64,000 nucleotides of DNA. Origin: Saccoglossus kowalevskii (taxonomy: Eukaryota; Hemichordata; Enteropneusta; Harrimaniidae). The stretch is taken from assembly GCF_000003605.2 (NCBI RefSeq), contig NW_003137830.1, positions 209,389 through 273,388 of the forward strand. Direction: 5' to 3'. The position numbers and the translations under genes were made by a program. This document shows, piece by piece, positions 39,251 to 50,134 of the stretch. Under the pieces are notes generated by a model. It did no database searches. It had not been told where the DNA came from and worked only from the letters and a program-made list of their open reading frames with translations. Position 1 is the first letter of the stretch. Each line of letters begins with the position of its first letter.

Positions 39251-41264
39251 GGAGGTTTTATGTTGCTATCCTGTTTTCCCTATGTTGACACCATAGCTTT
39301 CAATACATTCATAGAGATAACGCCGATTACATTATTTGAATTAAGTTAGGTTCTCCAATCCTGGATGGCTCGAAACCGACAGGTAAATACGTTCAAAGGC
39401 AGATTTGTTATTTCGGTTTAGGCGCAACGTGTCTCTTTTTCCTCCAGTCAAAAAGGAAGAAACTCAGATTACACGCATCTGTTGATAATGACAGAACGTC
39501 GATAATAGTTTACACCTGCACCTTGACAGGGATTTATATCAAATAAAGCCGATTTGTTAGGATCTCGTCTAACTACGACCTTGAGAGCTCGTTCCGGTGT
39601 TATAAATTTGAAGCTTAAGGATAGAGTTGTTATTTAACAGAGCCGAGATAATGCTAGAATGATTATCATTTACGTTCACGTCTGTACATGGTATTATAAC
39701 AAATTTGAGCAGCTTTTGTCTTCGATTGTGGTTATGTTTGCCAATAATATGATTTCTTTATACTATGCATCATACACAAAATGTAAGACACGAGTAAAAA
39801 AAACGGGGAGTAACGACTGTCAGGGCAGATTGGATGGCTTAGAAATAATATAAACAATTATAATTTAATATTAAACGTCTTGCTAAATTTGCTGCATTGC
39901 ATAGGGTGTTTTGAAATAAAATTGTTTTGTTTATGTTTATTACTTAATCTTTTTTGTGTTTTATATCCTCAGTCCGCGCTTTTTATTCGTCAGTAATTAC
40001 ATAATTAATTTCCGTAGAAATGACCAGGCTTTATTAGGTCACATTAATTAATCATCATTGAATCGGACGAAAATAAGGAATATTATACTGAATTGTGCCA
40101 AAGGACCTCTGTGTCACTAAAGTGATCAACTGCGCATGCCTACTTCACAATGGTCAGTGGTAAGTTTTCCACATATTATAAAAAAGGCGGAATCAAACTT
40201 AAATAGTTAGCAAGATAGTAGCATGTCATATGGTAATTTTCTAGATAATATTCCACAATTATTCGACAATACATATTAAAGATAGTATAGTGAATATTAC
40301 TGAGCGAACAAAATAAATATAAAAAATACAGTAATACTGGCATTGATTTCGTTTTTTGTTGATAAAATAAGATGCATACAGTAAATCTATTTCATTAAGA
40401 AAACAGATAGAAATCATAATGAAAAGAACAATATTAACATTACCATATAATATAATGCTACCATTTCCTACAAGATGTATTAGTATATGCTTGAATTTGT
40501 GCTTAATTTGTTTCTACCTAATCAAGATGCATTGTGGGAAAGATTAGCCTTCATTCTGCTGACGCTAGTAATGACATTTTCACAACAGAACGACATAATA
40601 TTTCAACGCCAAAAACATTTTTACTATAATTCAAACAATTATAAAATAGATTTGTGATTTTTTGCTTTGTCACTTCCAATGATAATGCAGAAGATCATTG
40701 AGGAGATTCCGATGTTCAATATAAAGAAGTAACTTGCAACATAGTCGACAGAGGGCAGACTGTACTTGTGCTGTAGAGGAATACCGTGCTATCAGTCAAC
40801 TATAATTAACACTTATATGTAAAGGTCAAATAAATTCACTCAATCCGGTTGTTTATATTTGTCAAAGTAGATGAAAATGTGGTAATTATTTTATTGCCAT
40901 TTATCTGCCAACAATCATTGAATTGTACCTCTAGTTACTGATTTAAAAAAAAAAAACTATACATAAAGTATCTATATAGTGAAAGACGTTAACATATGTG
41001 TATGCTATGCTATCTGATTATTTAAATGTATTGTTAGTTTCTTTACCTTATAAATTCCAATATTTTTTCCATAAATATCATATGATATTAATTGCAAATA
41101 AGGTGCAACTGGTATTTTCTTTGTGAGGGTGCTTTATTTTTTTCCATTTATTACAATACAAAACAATTCATATCTTTATAATTTATACAAATAATGAGAA
41201 ACGTATAATAATTACTTAAAGGACAATGTGTTTGATTTTATGAGAATAAATATTATTATTATAC

Positions 41265-41622
41265 ATCTGTCACCGTAACGCCATAAGTTACAGCGTGCCG
41301 GAATTTTGCGGTATTTTACGGGTATATTTTGATCCTACCATATTAGGAAATGCGAATTCCAAATATGGAATGATTATGCGCGTAAAAACGAACATGGCTG
41401 CCCCCCAAAACAAACCGGACTCCACACAAAAAAGTTTGTTGATTCTGTTCAAAACATTTTGAATTTCGGCATTTCCATGGTGTTTCATCAGAAGGAAAAG
41501 ATGTATAATAATAAGGTTATTACGAGAATACCTCAACGTATGAACTCAGACAGTACCCGTCGGTCGATACTTCAGCTGTACTGTCTTCGTACATACTTTG
41601 AGGCATTCTCCTAATAACCTTA
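41265..41622 (+). mobile_element. Palindrome-ended dispersed element, copy A
   Basis: This copy matches 57559-57934 on the opposite strand from ATCTGTCACCGTAACG to TAATAACCTTA, after which both flanks diverge. It carries blocks such as TTTTGCGGTATTTTACGGG and GCGAATTCCAAATATGGAAT. From about 41512 the last 110 bases form a long inverted repeat (AAGGTTATTACGAGAATACC... against ...CATTCTCCTAATAACCTT) with a nested inner pair ACAGTAC/GTACTGT. Compared with copy B it has a 13-base insertion near its start and a shorter palindrome loop. The long minus-strand ORF over it is not conserved in copy B, so I see no coding gene. It looks like a non-autonomous element of foldback or Helitron-like type. 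Confidence 0.75.
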
Positions 41623-41849
41623 TAAGATTATTTTTAAGTTTAAATTTGATATGTGCATACAATGTGACCTGAACATTCATTATAATAAATTATCACACGT
41701 GGACACATTACTGTGATATAACCGTATAAGGTTACTTGAAAGCAGTAGACAATGTTGAAGGTTAAAACATGCACAACACGTGTCTCCTATTCTTACTACT
41801 AAACTATAGATGAACAAGGAAAGCATATTATAGAGAATGTCACAGTGTA

Positions 41850-42330
41850 AGGTATGCTTATAGCAATTGAGAGTGCCACCCACAGAACTTGCACTGAACA
41901 GGGGGTTCTTTCACTGCTAGAATGGGGTAGACAAGACAATAGTACTGGAAATGAAATACGCATATATACAAATATCGAGTTAAAGCTCCTGGTTTTAACA
42001 CCTCTCAAAATAATTACACGAAACAAAGCACTGAAAAATACAATGAATAAATTTACTAAAATAGGGGGATTACTTATAGGGAAGTGTTTATTAGTGATAA
42101 CTCACACTTCCAGGATGTAGAAATTTACGACAGTCAATGGCTTCTGCAACGCAACAACGAGGAAATGCAGGAGTATTGCTTGCAGAGGATTCTGGAGGGC
42201 ACCGCTAAAAGCAGGAGATCGCAGAGCAGTTTATACAAGTCTCACATTGTAGCATGTCACACAATATCGTAGCAGCAACACACAGGATACTAAGTTGAAA
42301 TGATGGACCCCCCAACTGTTCTCAGTCTGT
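41850..42330 (+). other. GC-elevated island with unidentified open frames
   Basis: Two overlapping + strand frames (41854-42120 and 42084-42272) lie in sequence with more G+C than the flanks. The second passes an acceptor-like CACACTTCCAG|GATG (42113/42114). It stays open for 52 codons with a charged composition (containing QRNNEEMQEYC and GTAKSRRSQSS) and ends at a TAG. No domain is recognised, and no matching donor or upstream exon is evident. It could be a lone decayed exon or a transposon remnant. Confidence 0.25.
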
Positions 42331-42446
42331 CCAATTTATAGACATAAATGGCCCAGATTCAGTCACACCACCTGGGTTTCCACACGAGCCAATCAGAATG
42401 TGATCTTGCTAGCAGCTGTGTCACGTAGGCAACTCAGTTGGTCATA

Positions 42447-42580
42447 AACATTCTTTGTTATTCAAATAACAGCACACATGGTAAATTCCAATTCTTCTTC
42501 CAAAGTTGTAAACACCCTTTGTTATGTAAATTACAAGCACACCTGGTAGATTCAAACTGTCCTTCCAGAGTTGAAAACAA
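42447..42580 (+). repeat. Diverged tandem duplication, 64-bp period
   Basis: Two units share CTTTGTTAT.(T/G).(C/T)AAAT.A, AGCACAC.TGGTA.ATTC and TTCCA.AGTTG, with many substitutions. Unit 1 begins at about 42447 and unit 2 at about 42511. TGTTATTCAAATAACA in unit 1 is itself a near-palindrome. Confidence 0.7.
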
Positions 42581-43479
42581 GTATGACCTGTCAATCACCT
42601 TTATGACAGTTATCACACGGCAATGCACACCGTTTCTTGCAATGATTGCATGCACACTTCAGGGTTGAGGTAATATGACAACAACATATAGAATAAAGTA
42701 TTCTGACAGAGAAGGAAGGTAACGGTATTTCGTATAAACCATTCTATATGAGTCAAATATTATCAGTTTTGTTCTATTTCAAACAATTATAACGTTATTC
42801 CACGAGTTTTGAACAATCACCTAAGAACAGGTTCGGATTTAGATTTTACTGGAGCTCTAGAAAAAAAGATTTTTGAAAAAACTATCCTACTGGATAGTCA
42901 CATTTTGTTGATATACTAATTATTATCGTCGACGGACTCAGCTCATCTGCTGAAAATTGTATGACAACTGTACCATCATCTATTTTTACTGCAACGTAAT
43001 AAAACATGAATCTGTAATATAACTCGTTATTTATCAGGAAATTGCGATACGCCTATAACCTGATTGTCGCAGTTCAATTCAGTCCTTTTAGGGTATCTTT
43101 TATTTCCGATGGTGATTTGTTCATTACAAACTGTGCCATATACCCTTGGGAAAGTATCATAACGCAAAAAATTTGATCCTCAAAAAATAGATTCGTGGGT
43201 TCTTACATCTCAAAGGTGTATTGTTTCCCAGAATTGATTGAACCGATAAACGGTCCATAGTGACAATATATAACAACACATTGCTATAGTTACACAGATA
43301 CCCATACCCATTTAACACTTCTGTCGACAGTGCCCTTGTGTGTATTTACAAAAAAACACCTTTGGTTGTATCACGACTTACTTGCTATAATCGACATGAA
43401 TTTATTTTCATGGGGTATGGTGCTCCAGTTATTCATGCTCTGCTTATCATGAGTCCCCCTTCACAAAAATCAAATATAA
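42581..43479. other. Intergenic, no gene seen
   Basis: AT-rich sequence with no recognisable gene or RNA. A 71-codon frame at 43338-43553 has no domain and overlaps the start of the repeat that follows. Confidence 0.5.
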
Positions 43480-43835
43480 ACGACGCAGTGCATTTAGCTA
43501 CCATGGACAGTCGTAACGTCTATTCAAAAGTGTTACAATTTGTTATCTCTTAGAATAATAGAGAAATAATATTATTGAATATTTTATGACGGTGAACTGA
43601 AATCAACGAGGATGTTTTATAGTCACATACCGATTTCTCATCGCTTGTATGAGCAATTCTGTTTTCACGTTGTTTAAATAGCTACGAGCACGGCGAGAAT
43701 TTGACATGATATCGTATTGTATTTTCTCACAGCTAAGCGAATTACTTCTTAACAGAGTACGAGCTTAACTGTGACATGTTCTATTATTAACGATACTATT
43801 CTAGACTGGTGGCGATTTCTAGATATTCAAGCGAT
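43480..43835 (+). repeat. Old dispersed repeat, copy 1
   Basis: Aligns co-linearly with 48750-49105. Shared blocks in order are AGAGAAAtAAt.TTATT, GGTGAA..GAAATCAACGAGGA, CGAGCAC..CGAGGA, GGTATCG-type sequence, CACAGCTAAGCGA.TTACT and GGGATTTCTA. Divergence is heavy, with many substitutions and small indels, so the pair is ancient. The frames in both copies are broken. The family is unknown and the borders are approximate. Confidence 0.55.
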
Positions 43836-46800
43836 TTTTAGTATTTGTTTACATTATTCAAAACTAGTATTTTAATCCGCAATACTCAGACTGCAGAAAC
43901 CGGAATGTGGCGATTTGATCTTGAGAACACACTGTCGTAATGTAATTTCCACACATGCTACAGAACCTCCAGAATGTGACCTAAATCAGCTGCCGCCTTT
44001 CAATTTGTAATACGTGACGCACGTACAACGTCACTTAATAGTATTTGTGGATACATTTGATCAAAAAAAAAAAAAAACTCACATGGGGTAGAAGTAAGAT
44101 ATCAATTCACAGGAAATTTTATATTCAGTTTCAGCACAATCGGTCAGTATATATGTATATATGGCACATAAATTTGGGCGATGTTTTTTCTTTTTAATAT
44201 CCACTATTTAAAAGTATAAAACCAAATGTATACTATCAAATACTGTCCTCGGGGTGACAGCTGAGACTGATGTACACTACGCCATAGATAACCAATCAAT
44301 GATTGGTTCTATCTGTGTAGTCGTTCCTGTTTTGATGTCTACACATTTGTTTCATTTTTGACTATTTCTTCATTAAACTATTTCTTGTTGTTGACTGATG
44401 TTAAATATGATGTTTGAGACCGTCCGCCGGTTAATGAATACCCATCACAAGACATCATTGCCTTTCGTCTCCGCATATGATGTGTAGAGTTTCACCACCA
44501 TACTAACTATTATTTTCTTTTACATTGGAATTACTGAATGAGTAGATATTTCAAGGTTGTTCGCCGCCAACAAGAAAAATACCGCCTATATCATTCATTT
44601 GATGTTCGATATTTTCACTTATCGCCTATAGTATTATTTTGTTAGTGGCAAATAACGTTTTTATCATACATGCAAAAGATTACATCAAACATTTAAATTA
44701 AAAAAGAAGGTCTGCATTTTAGTTTTGACATATAATGCACTTGTGACACTGTCAACACGTTGTCGAATTGAAGAGCATTTCAGATTCATGAGCGGAAATG
44801 AAGCACTTTCGAGACATGCGAATTAAAGATGTTGTTCATTCATACAATGAATAGTTAAATATTCAAAGTATTCATTATTGCGTCACTATTTTATTTAAGA
44901 CCACAAAAGACATACGTAGAAACTTTGTCATAAATCGCATGACAATGTTTATTAGTTTATTATGTATAATCATGAAGCTAATGTCTCATGGTACAATGAA
45001 ATAGCATTATTTTGTGTGTTACAGTGATGTATTTTGAGAAACTTGTCCTAATATTTTCCAAAAATTGCTATTTTTAGAACAATTCTACAGAGCGTAATTA
45101 AAAGAAAATTGAATTTGTTGACACTTTTTAAAACCCAGATTTGTGGGTATAATTGTTGAAAATAATAAGTATCCAATCTTTAACAATATACCATTTTTTC
45201 AGACTACTGTCACCAGCCTACAATTTGAGATATGACATAATATCTCCGCCATAGGAACCTATGGTAAAAGGGTTTTATTACTGTCAAAATGGCCACTATC
45301 CACTAAGTACATCATTTCCTCGACAATTAAGCCGGCACCTACAGCTTTCATTAAGTCTATATTCTTATATTGCTCGAAAGTACAAATTATTGGAAAATGA
45401 ATAATTTCTGGGTATTTCTGCCTCAAAATCATTTATTAGTACATCAATATTATTATTTTTTTCTTTTTTCGTGTTATTAAGTACAAAATAATTGCAAAAT
45501 AACTTCTACTCAAATAACCTAGATCAAATTGCAAGTAAATATCACAGAACATCAATCACAAAACAATTCAGTAACTTTTAGACAGCGTAATTAAAAACAA
45601 TTGCCAACGTGTGAGTGCTGTGTGATTCCCTGTTTGACCGACGCATCGGTTTTCGCGTCACATCATTGATACCTTTTACATAGCTGAAACTATTTACAAA
45701 ACGTTATTCAGATTCCCAAAACATTTGGTTCTTTAAAAAGTGTTAGTACTGTGCCAGGTTTAATTTTTCGGCACTTGTCTTAAAATCCAGTTTGTTCTTT
45801 TATAAATAAGGACAGTTGTTCGGCGTAGGGATCTACGGTATAACAAAATAAGGAGAATGTTCATCTCAACTTTTTCTAATTGATTTTACGGCTTTTGTCT
45901 TCTGATGTTACACGTTTGGAAACGCGTAAATTCTCACACTATTCCGCCAAAAATACAACGTTTCAAAAAACGCAAACCGAAATATATCTATATCTATATA
46001 TATATATATATATAATTATATTTATTGTTAATATCATCGTTAAACGACGCAGTGTTATAAAAGTCATCATATAGCAAAAGTATGGTATTTTGGCGTTTGG
46101 TGGCGCACTTTTCCTTCGGCTAGAGTCGGAAAGCCGAAAACAGACTACTGTTTCAAGATAGGTGGATGTGGACACATCACGAGAAATAACTCAAATTTAC
46201 TTGGATACCAAACAATCAATAGCTGTTCATCAGTAGAACACAAATTCAAACGGGAAATGTGTGGGTGGGCATTTCACAGGCACTTTCATACTGTCGGTAT
46301 AAATTGAAAGAACGAGACTTTCTAGAACTAGAAAGACTAGACTTGTCAATATAATATTCTGTGTGAATGTTTAATATTTGTCATATTATGGGTGGCACTG
46401 GAATTACAGCTGCCCACATAGCTGAGGTGGAAGCTGTATTCCTTCAGAAAATCTACATTTTAACCAACTTACATGACATTCTATGTTATGTTGACTTTAT
46501 CATATGAAAGTTTATAGTGCATTTCATCAATTAATAAATAAATGTGAAAATCGTAATTTTCAACACAAATAATAGTCTCGCTACCTTAATACGCACTAGG
46601 ACTTGTGTAGTTTCTCCTCATACCCGACCACGGATCTCTTGCATCTTAGGCCGACAACGATTTGCTATTTGGTATTTAGGGTGGCTGATTCCCAGCACCT
46701 GACAATATTTTTATTTTTAAAATAAGACCACCAAACAATAACGCAATCTATCAGTGTTCAAACAGAATCACTGTCATAAAACAACATAATGTAGACATCT
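43836..46800. other. Gene-poor stretch, nothing firm seen
   Basis: AT-rich sequence with an A15 run at about 44064-44078 and a (TA)n run at 45982-46014. GCGTAATTAAAA occurs twice (about 45092 and 45588), each followed within 300 bases by a weakly similar CCATAGG.A.CTA(T/C)GG sentence, perhaps a very old duplication. No gene is supported. Confidence 0.5.
45982..46014. repeat. (TA)n/(TATC)n microsatellite
   Basis: Mixed ATATCT and TA dinucleotide run of about 33 bases. Confidence 0.9.
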
Positions 46801-46811
46801 CAAGCAGTTGG

Positions 46812-46880
46812 CGTTTCCAGTGGAATCAAAACCCCGCAACTCGGCCTCCATTCCTACCGTCTGCACCAAGAGCCACGAGG
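46812..46880 (-). repeat. Possible tRNA-derived SINE head
   Basis: On the minus strand TGGCTCTTGGTGCAGACGG resembles a pol III A box region. About 30 bases later GGGGTTTTGATTCC resembles a B box (consensus GGTTCGANTCC, with mismatches). The folding needed for a working tRNA is not evident. It is G+C-rich against its flanks. I read it as a degraded SINE or tRNA pseudogene. Confidence 0.3.
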
Positions 46881-48749
46881 GAGAACTTTGCGTTAAAACT
46901 AATGCAAACAATTGGAATGACTTTTATTTACGTTGCCCGACTGACTTGTTTCCATGACAGCCTTAAAAGTAGTGCCGGTCACAGGGTGAAAGTATAAACT
47001 AACACCAATCTCGTGTCTGATATTTTCATCTGCAGTACGTGATATTAGCAGATAACAAACTTGTAATGTATGATGAATGTTTTTTTACATACTTCAAATA
47101 TGTTGTTTGCTTTGACGTCATTTTGTAAGCAATTAACCTAAAACAGATGCGATTGGAAAATGCGTACAAATAAAGAAATATTAGGTGTATTTCAATTAAT
47201 TATTAGTATGAAGCTGTTTGATGACTAGCAATTATAAAAAAAAAACATTTGAAGCACTTAATATTTATTTCCACCGTGCATTCATTATCATCTACATACA
47301 GTATGAATGTGTAGTCAATGTACATTTCTTCAACAAGTGCGTGAGAAATAAAGTTATGCGACATCGAAATCAACTTATATCACTCGTAGTATTTAAGGAA
47401 TAAAGGCCCATTATTGTGTGATCGCAAGCAAGGACAAAGATGTTTACAATAATCAGCGAACACATCCGTCTAAACCACGTATCTGCCCAAACCCTGTTAT
47501 CACGCACTGCAACTGATTTAAATCTTTTGTTTTTGCGGCCATCGAGATATAAAATCAATACTCAATTTTAGAAATTAATTCCTAAGTTGATTATGCAGTG
47601 TAAAGTCGTCCATCTGCTATATCTTTATGTAAATTTTATGTATAAAATGAAAACAAAACCAGAAACATGTGTACATATTTATAGCAACTCAATCAGTTGA
47701 ATGTGATCGGACAGTAAAAAAATGTGGTTGACATAGTGTAAATCGAGCGCTACTCTTTACATATTAGGCAGTACGCCTTAATTTCAATTACAATCCTTCA
47801 AAATGTCGAAAAATGTAATCACGCGCAGTGGTAGCTTTAGACGCAAGAAATCGGTATCGTTATAATCGCGGCTCATATGATCTATTTCAGTTTTATACAC
47901 ACGAACCGTTGATCAGCAAACGACACACGTAAAAGAAATCATAATGGGTTTGTTCTTAAACTATTCGTGCACATACAAGCCACGTAAAATGGAACAATCT
48001 ACAATTTACCTTTTAAATTAGTTTATTCAGATCACTCTGACATTCAATTCTGATGACCTCTGCAAGTAGGACGAAACACGTAACACCGTGTTGGCTTGTG
48101 AGCTCACAAAAGCAAATTTGGACATCGAAATGCAATATTTGAAAAGTTCAAAACTGGAAAGCTTCATCATAAATAAACTAAATATATGATAAACATCCTC
48201 TTGTACGTTACTATTGTTCCATGACGCCTCTGCTACTGCACGCTATGCTACAGTGCTTGCCCCTGGCACCATGCACATTCATATAATTTAGTACAAAATT
48301 TGTCCCCATGATATGGCGATTATTCACCAAAGCGGCGTAATAATTGTAACATCAGTAAGACAAATCGTCATATACCTGGTATACTTTTTAGTTGTTGTTG
48401 CCTACTACACGTAAATCTATTTGTGTTATTGTTATTGATTGAACTGAATAAAATGTATTGCATAGATACTACATGCAATGCGATTGTGAAATAAATACAA
48501 TAAGAATATTGCGGGTGTTAAAATACAGACTTAGTCATGGTTATACCCACAATCCCACAAGTTTAACATTCGTATCATCTGTGGTTCGGCGTGTATTTAC
48601 AAAGACTCATTTTAGGAATACTGTCAAAGATAAAAATTGACCTACTTCAATCGCATTTACTTCATTTTCTGGCATATATTATATATTTTCTGTTCAAATT
48701 TCTCATATAGGGCAGATTGACACTCGTGTTATTATTATTGAACGTGAGC
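46881..48749. other. Gene-poor stretch, nothing seen
   Basis: AT-rich sequence with only short ORFs lacking domains and no strong inverted or tandem repeats. Confidence 0.5.
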
Positions 48750-49105
48750 TATCAATATCAACTATGCAATTGGCATCCACTGGCATACATCATCATAATT
48801 TTATCATTTCTTGGGATAAGAGAAAAATAACTTTATTACTCAGGATTTAATTTTGGTGAAGTAGAATCAACAAGGACGCTATAACATTGGACAACAATTC
48901 ACCGCATTCATCAGCTTTGTTTGTCACCTTCTCATTTTGTGAATCCATGCGAGCACAACGAGGACTTAAGACGGTATCGCATTCTTTGCCCACAGCTAAG
49001 CGATTTACTGTTATCTACAGTTAGTAGATGAGCTCCATTTTGGCGTTTTCTGTTATTCAAGACACTGTCCTAGAATAACTATTGCACTAGCAATGGGGAT
49101 TTCTA
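48750..49105 (+). repeat. Old dispersed repeat, copy 2
   Basis: Second copy of the repeat at 43480-43835, same orientation, 5.3 kb away. The best conserved block is CCCACAGCTAAGCGATTTACT against CTCACAGCTAAGCGAATTACT in copy 1. The shared direction and moderate spacing allow either a dispersed element or a segmental duplication. Confidence 0.55.
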
Positions 49106-49219
49106 AATAATTATGCCACTTGTGAACAGATTCTTCAGGGAAATTAAACAGTTTTTAATGTACCTAAATAAAGTAAACAATTACATTGACAACACCAGTT
49201 TGTTGCATTTAGTTGTCAT

Positions 49220-49879
49220 TATGAATCGAACATGGTGGCGCCAAGACGGCAATTTTTTGTTGGAAGACAGCAGACGACATTTAGTGAACTGACTGTCATC
49301 ACGAACGAGAGTGTTTACGACGACGACGACGGCGAGTACGACTGAAACTAATTACAACGGTTGCAGTATAATCAGAGATGCACCAAATCAACGAAATACA
49401 CCAACAATATCTGTGTTCTGTAATGTCAACCTCGTTGAATTGCTTGGTCTAGCCAGTGACCTCGCTAGCGAAAACACAGTGCCAACACAATAAGCAACCA
49501 CTGCCGAGATCGACAACATCCGGGGCAGTGACAACGGTGAAAACAAATAGATATTATGGGAACACGGCCAGCTTCAGTTGGTGACGGTCAAGATTAGCAC
49601 CATGAAATGAAATTGGCATGGGGCACAGTACAACTAAAAACAAACTGAGAAAGAGTATAACGAAAGGAGCACCAAGATCTGGGCATTACCATTAATCGTA
49701 CAAAACGTCATGAAAGCATGGTACAGACGGTCATGCGCCGTGACGTCGCGAATAAGCACGGCAATACCCGGAGCCAAATGTCGAAAGCTATCGGTATTTC
49801 GGGCCATACATACATTATTACATGCCGGTATCCCATCAATTGAAACTGCTACACTAACCTGATATGTAAATGTATCCAG
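49220..49879 (+). other. GC-elevated island, unidentified
   Basis: Balanced base composition, CpG-rich in places (ACGACGACGACGACGGCG at 49317-49334), set in AT-rich DNA. Several medium-length frames with protein-like composition occur, including one open from about 49670 to a TGA near 49840 (containing MVQTVMRRDVANKHGN). No known domain was recognised. It may be an exon cluster, a 5' leader or a decayed mobile element. Confidence 0.3.
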
Positions 49880-50084
49880 GGTACTGTGCAGTTCCAAATA
49901 AACGGGAACCTGTCAGACATTTTGAACTATGAGCCACCGCCACGCCGGCCAGTCAAACCAAGTATTAACGGATGGTTATCGCCGTCCACAAGATTTTCAC
50001 ATTTCAATGTTCCCAAATTCAACCCACAACTAGAGCGTCAAAAACCATCTACAACATACTGGTCACAAGTACGGGATCACTCGA
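49880..50084 (+). CDS. Candidate partial coding exon running into the gap, product unknown
   Basis: A branch-point-like CTAAC (near 49855) and the acceptor TGTATCCAG|G (AG at 49878-49879) precede a frame that stays open for 68 codons until the N gap. The translation begins GTVQFQINGNLSDILNY and continues through a proline- and arginine-rich stretch (EPPPRRPVKP), then serine-, lysine- and glutamine-rich sequence. Base composition is balanced and differs sharply from the AT-rich DNA beyond the gap. I do not recognise the product. It could be an exon of a host gene whose remainder lies in the gap, or a decayed element. Confidence 0.25.
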
Positions 50085-50134
50085 NNNNNNNNNNNNNNNN
50101 NNNNNNNNNNNNNNNNNNNNNNNNNNNNNNNNNN
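50085..50134. other. Assembly gap of exactly 50 N
   Basis: The round number suggests a placeholder of unknown true length. Sequence composition differs between the two sides, so a misjoin or a missing segment is possible. Confidence 0.99.

Larger units (their letters stand above)
37393..41264. other. Gene-poor stretch, nothing firm seen
   Basis: AT-rich sequence with no supportable gene. It contains the (TTA)n array and the 8-base-arm hairpin listed separately. TGCATTGTGGGAAA at about 40528 and CAGAGGGCAG near 40750 are word types common in old transposons, without definable ends. Confidence 0.5.

Noticed and set aside
41288-41536. 82-codon minus-strand ORF over repeat copy A
   Set aside because: The matching copy at 57559-57934 does not keep the frame, so it is not a conserved protein.
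45085-45860. Two GCGTAATTAAAA blocks suggesting a tandem duplication
   Set aside because: Similarity beyond the 12-base word is too weak to separate from chance by eye.
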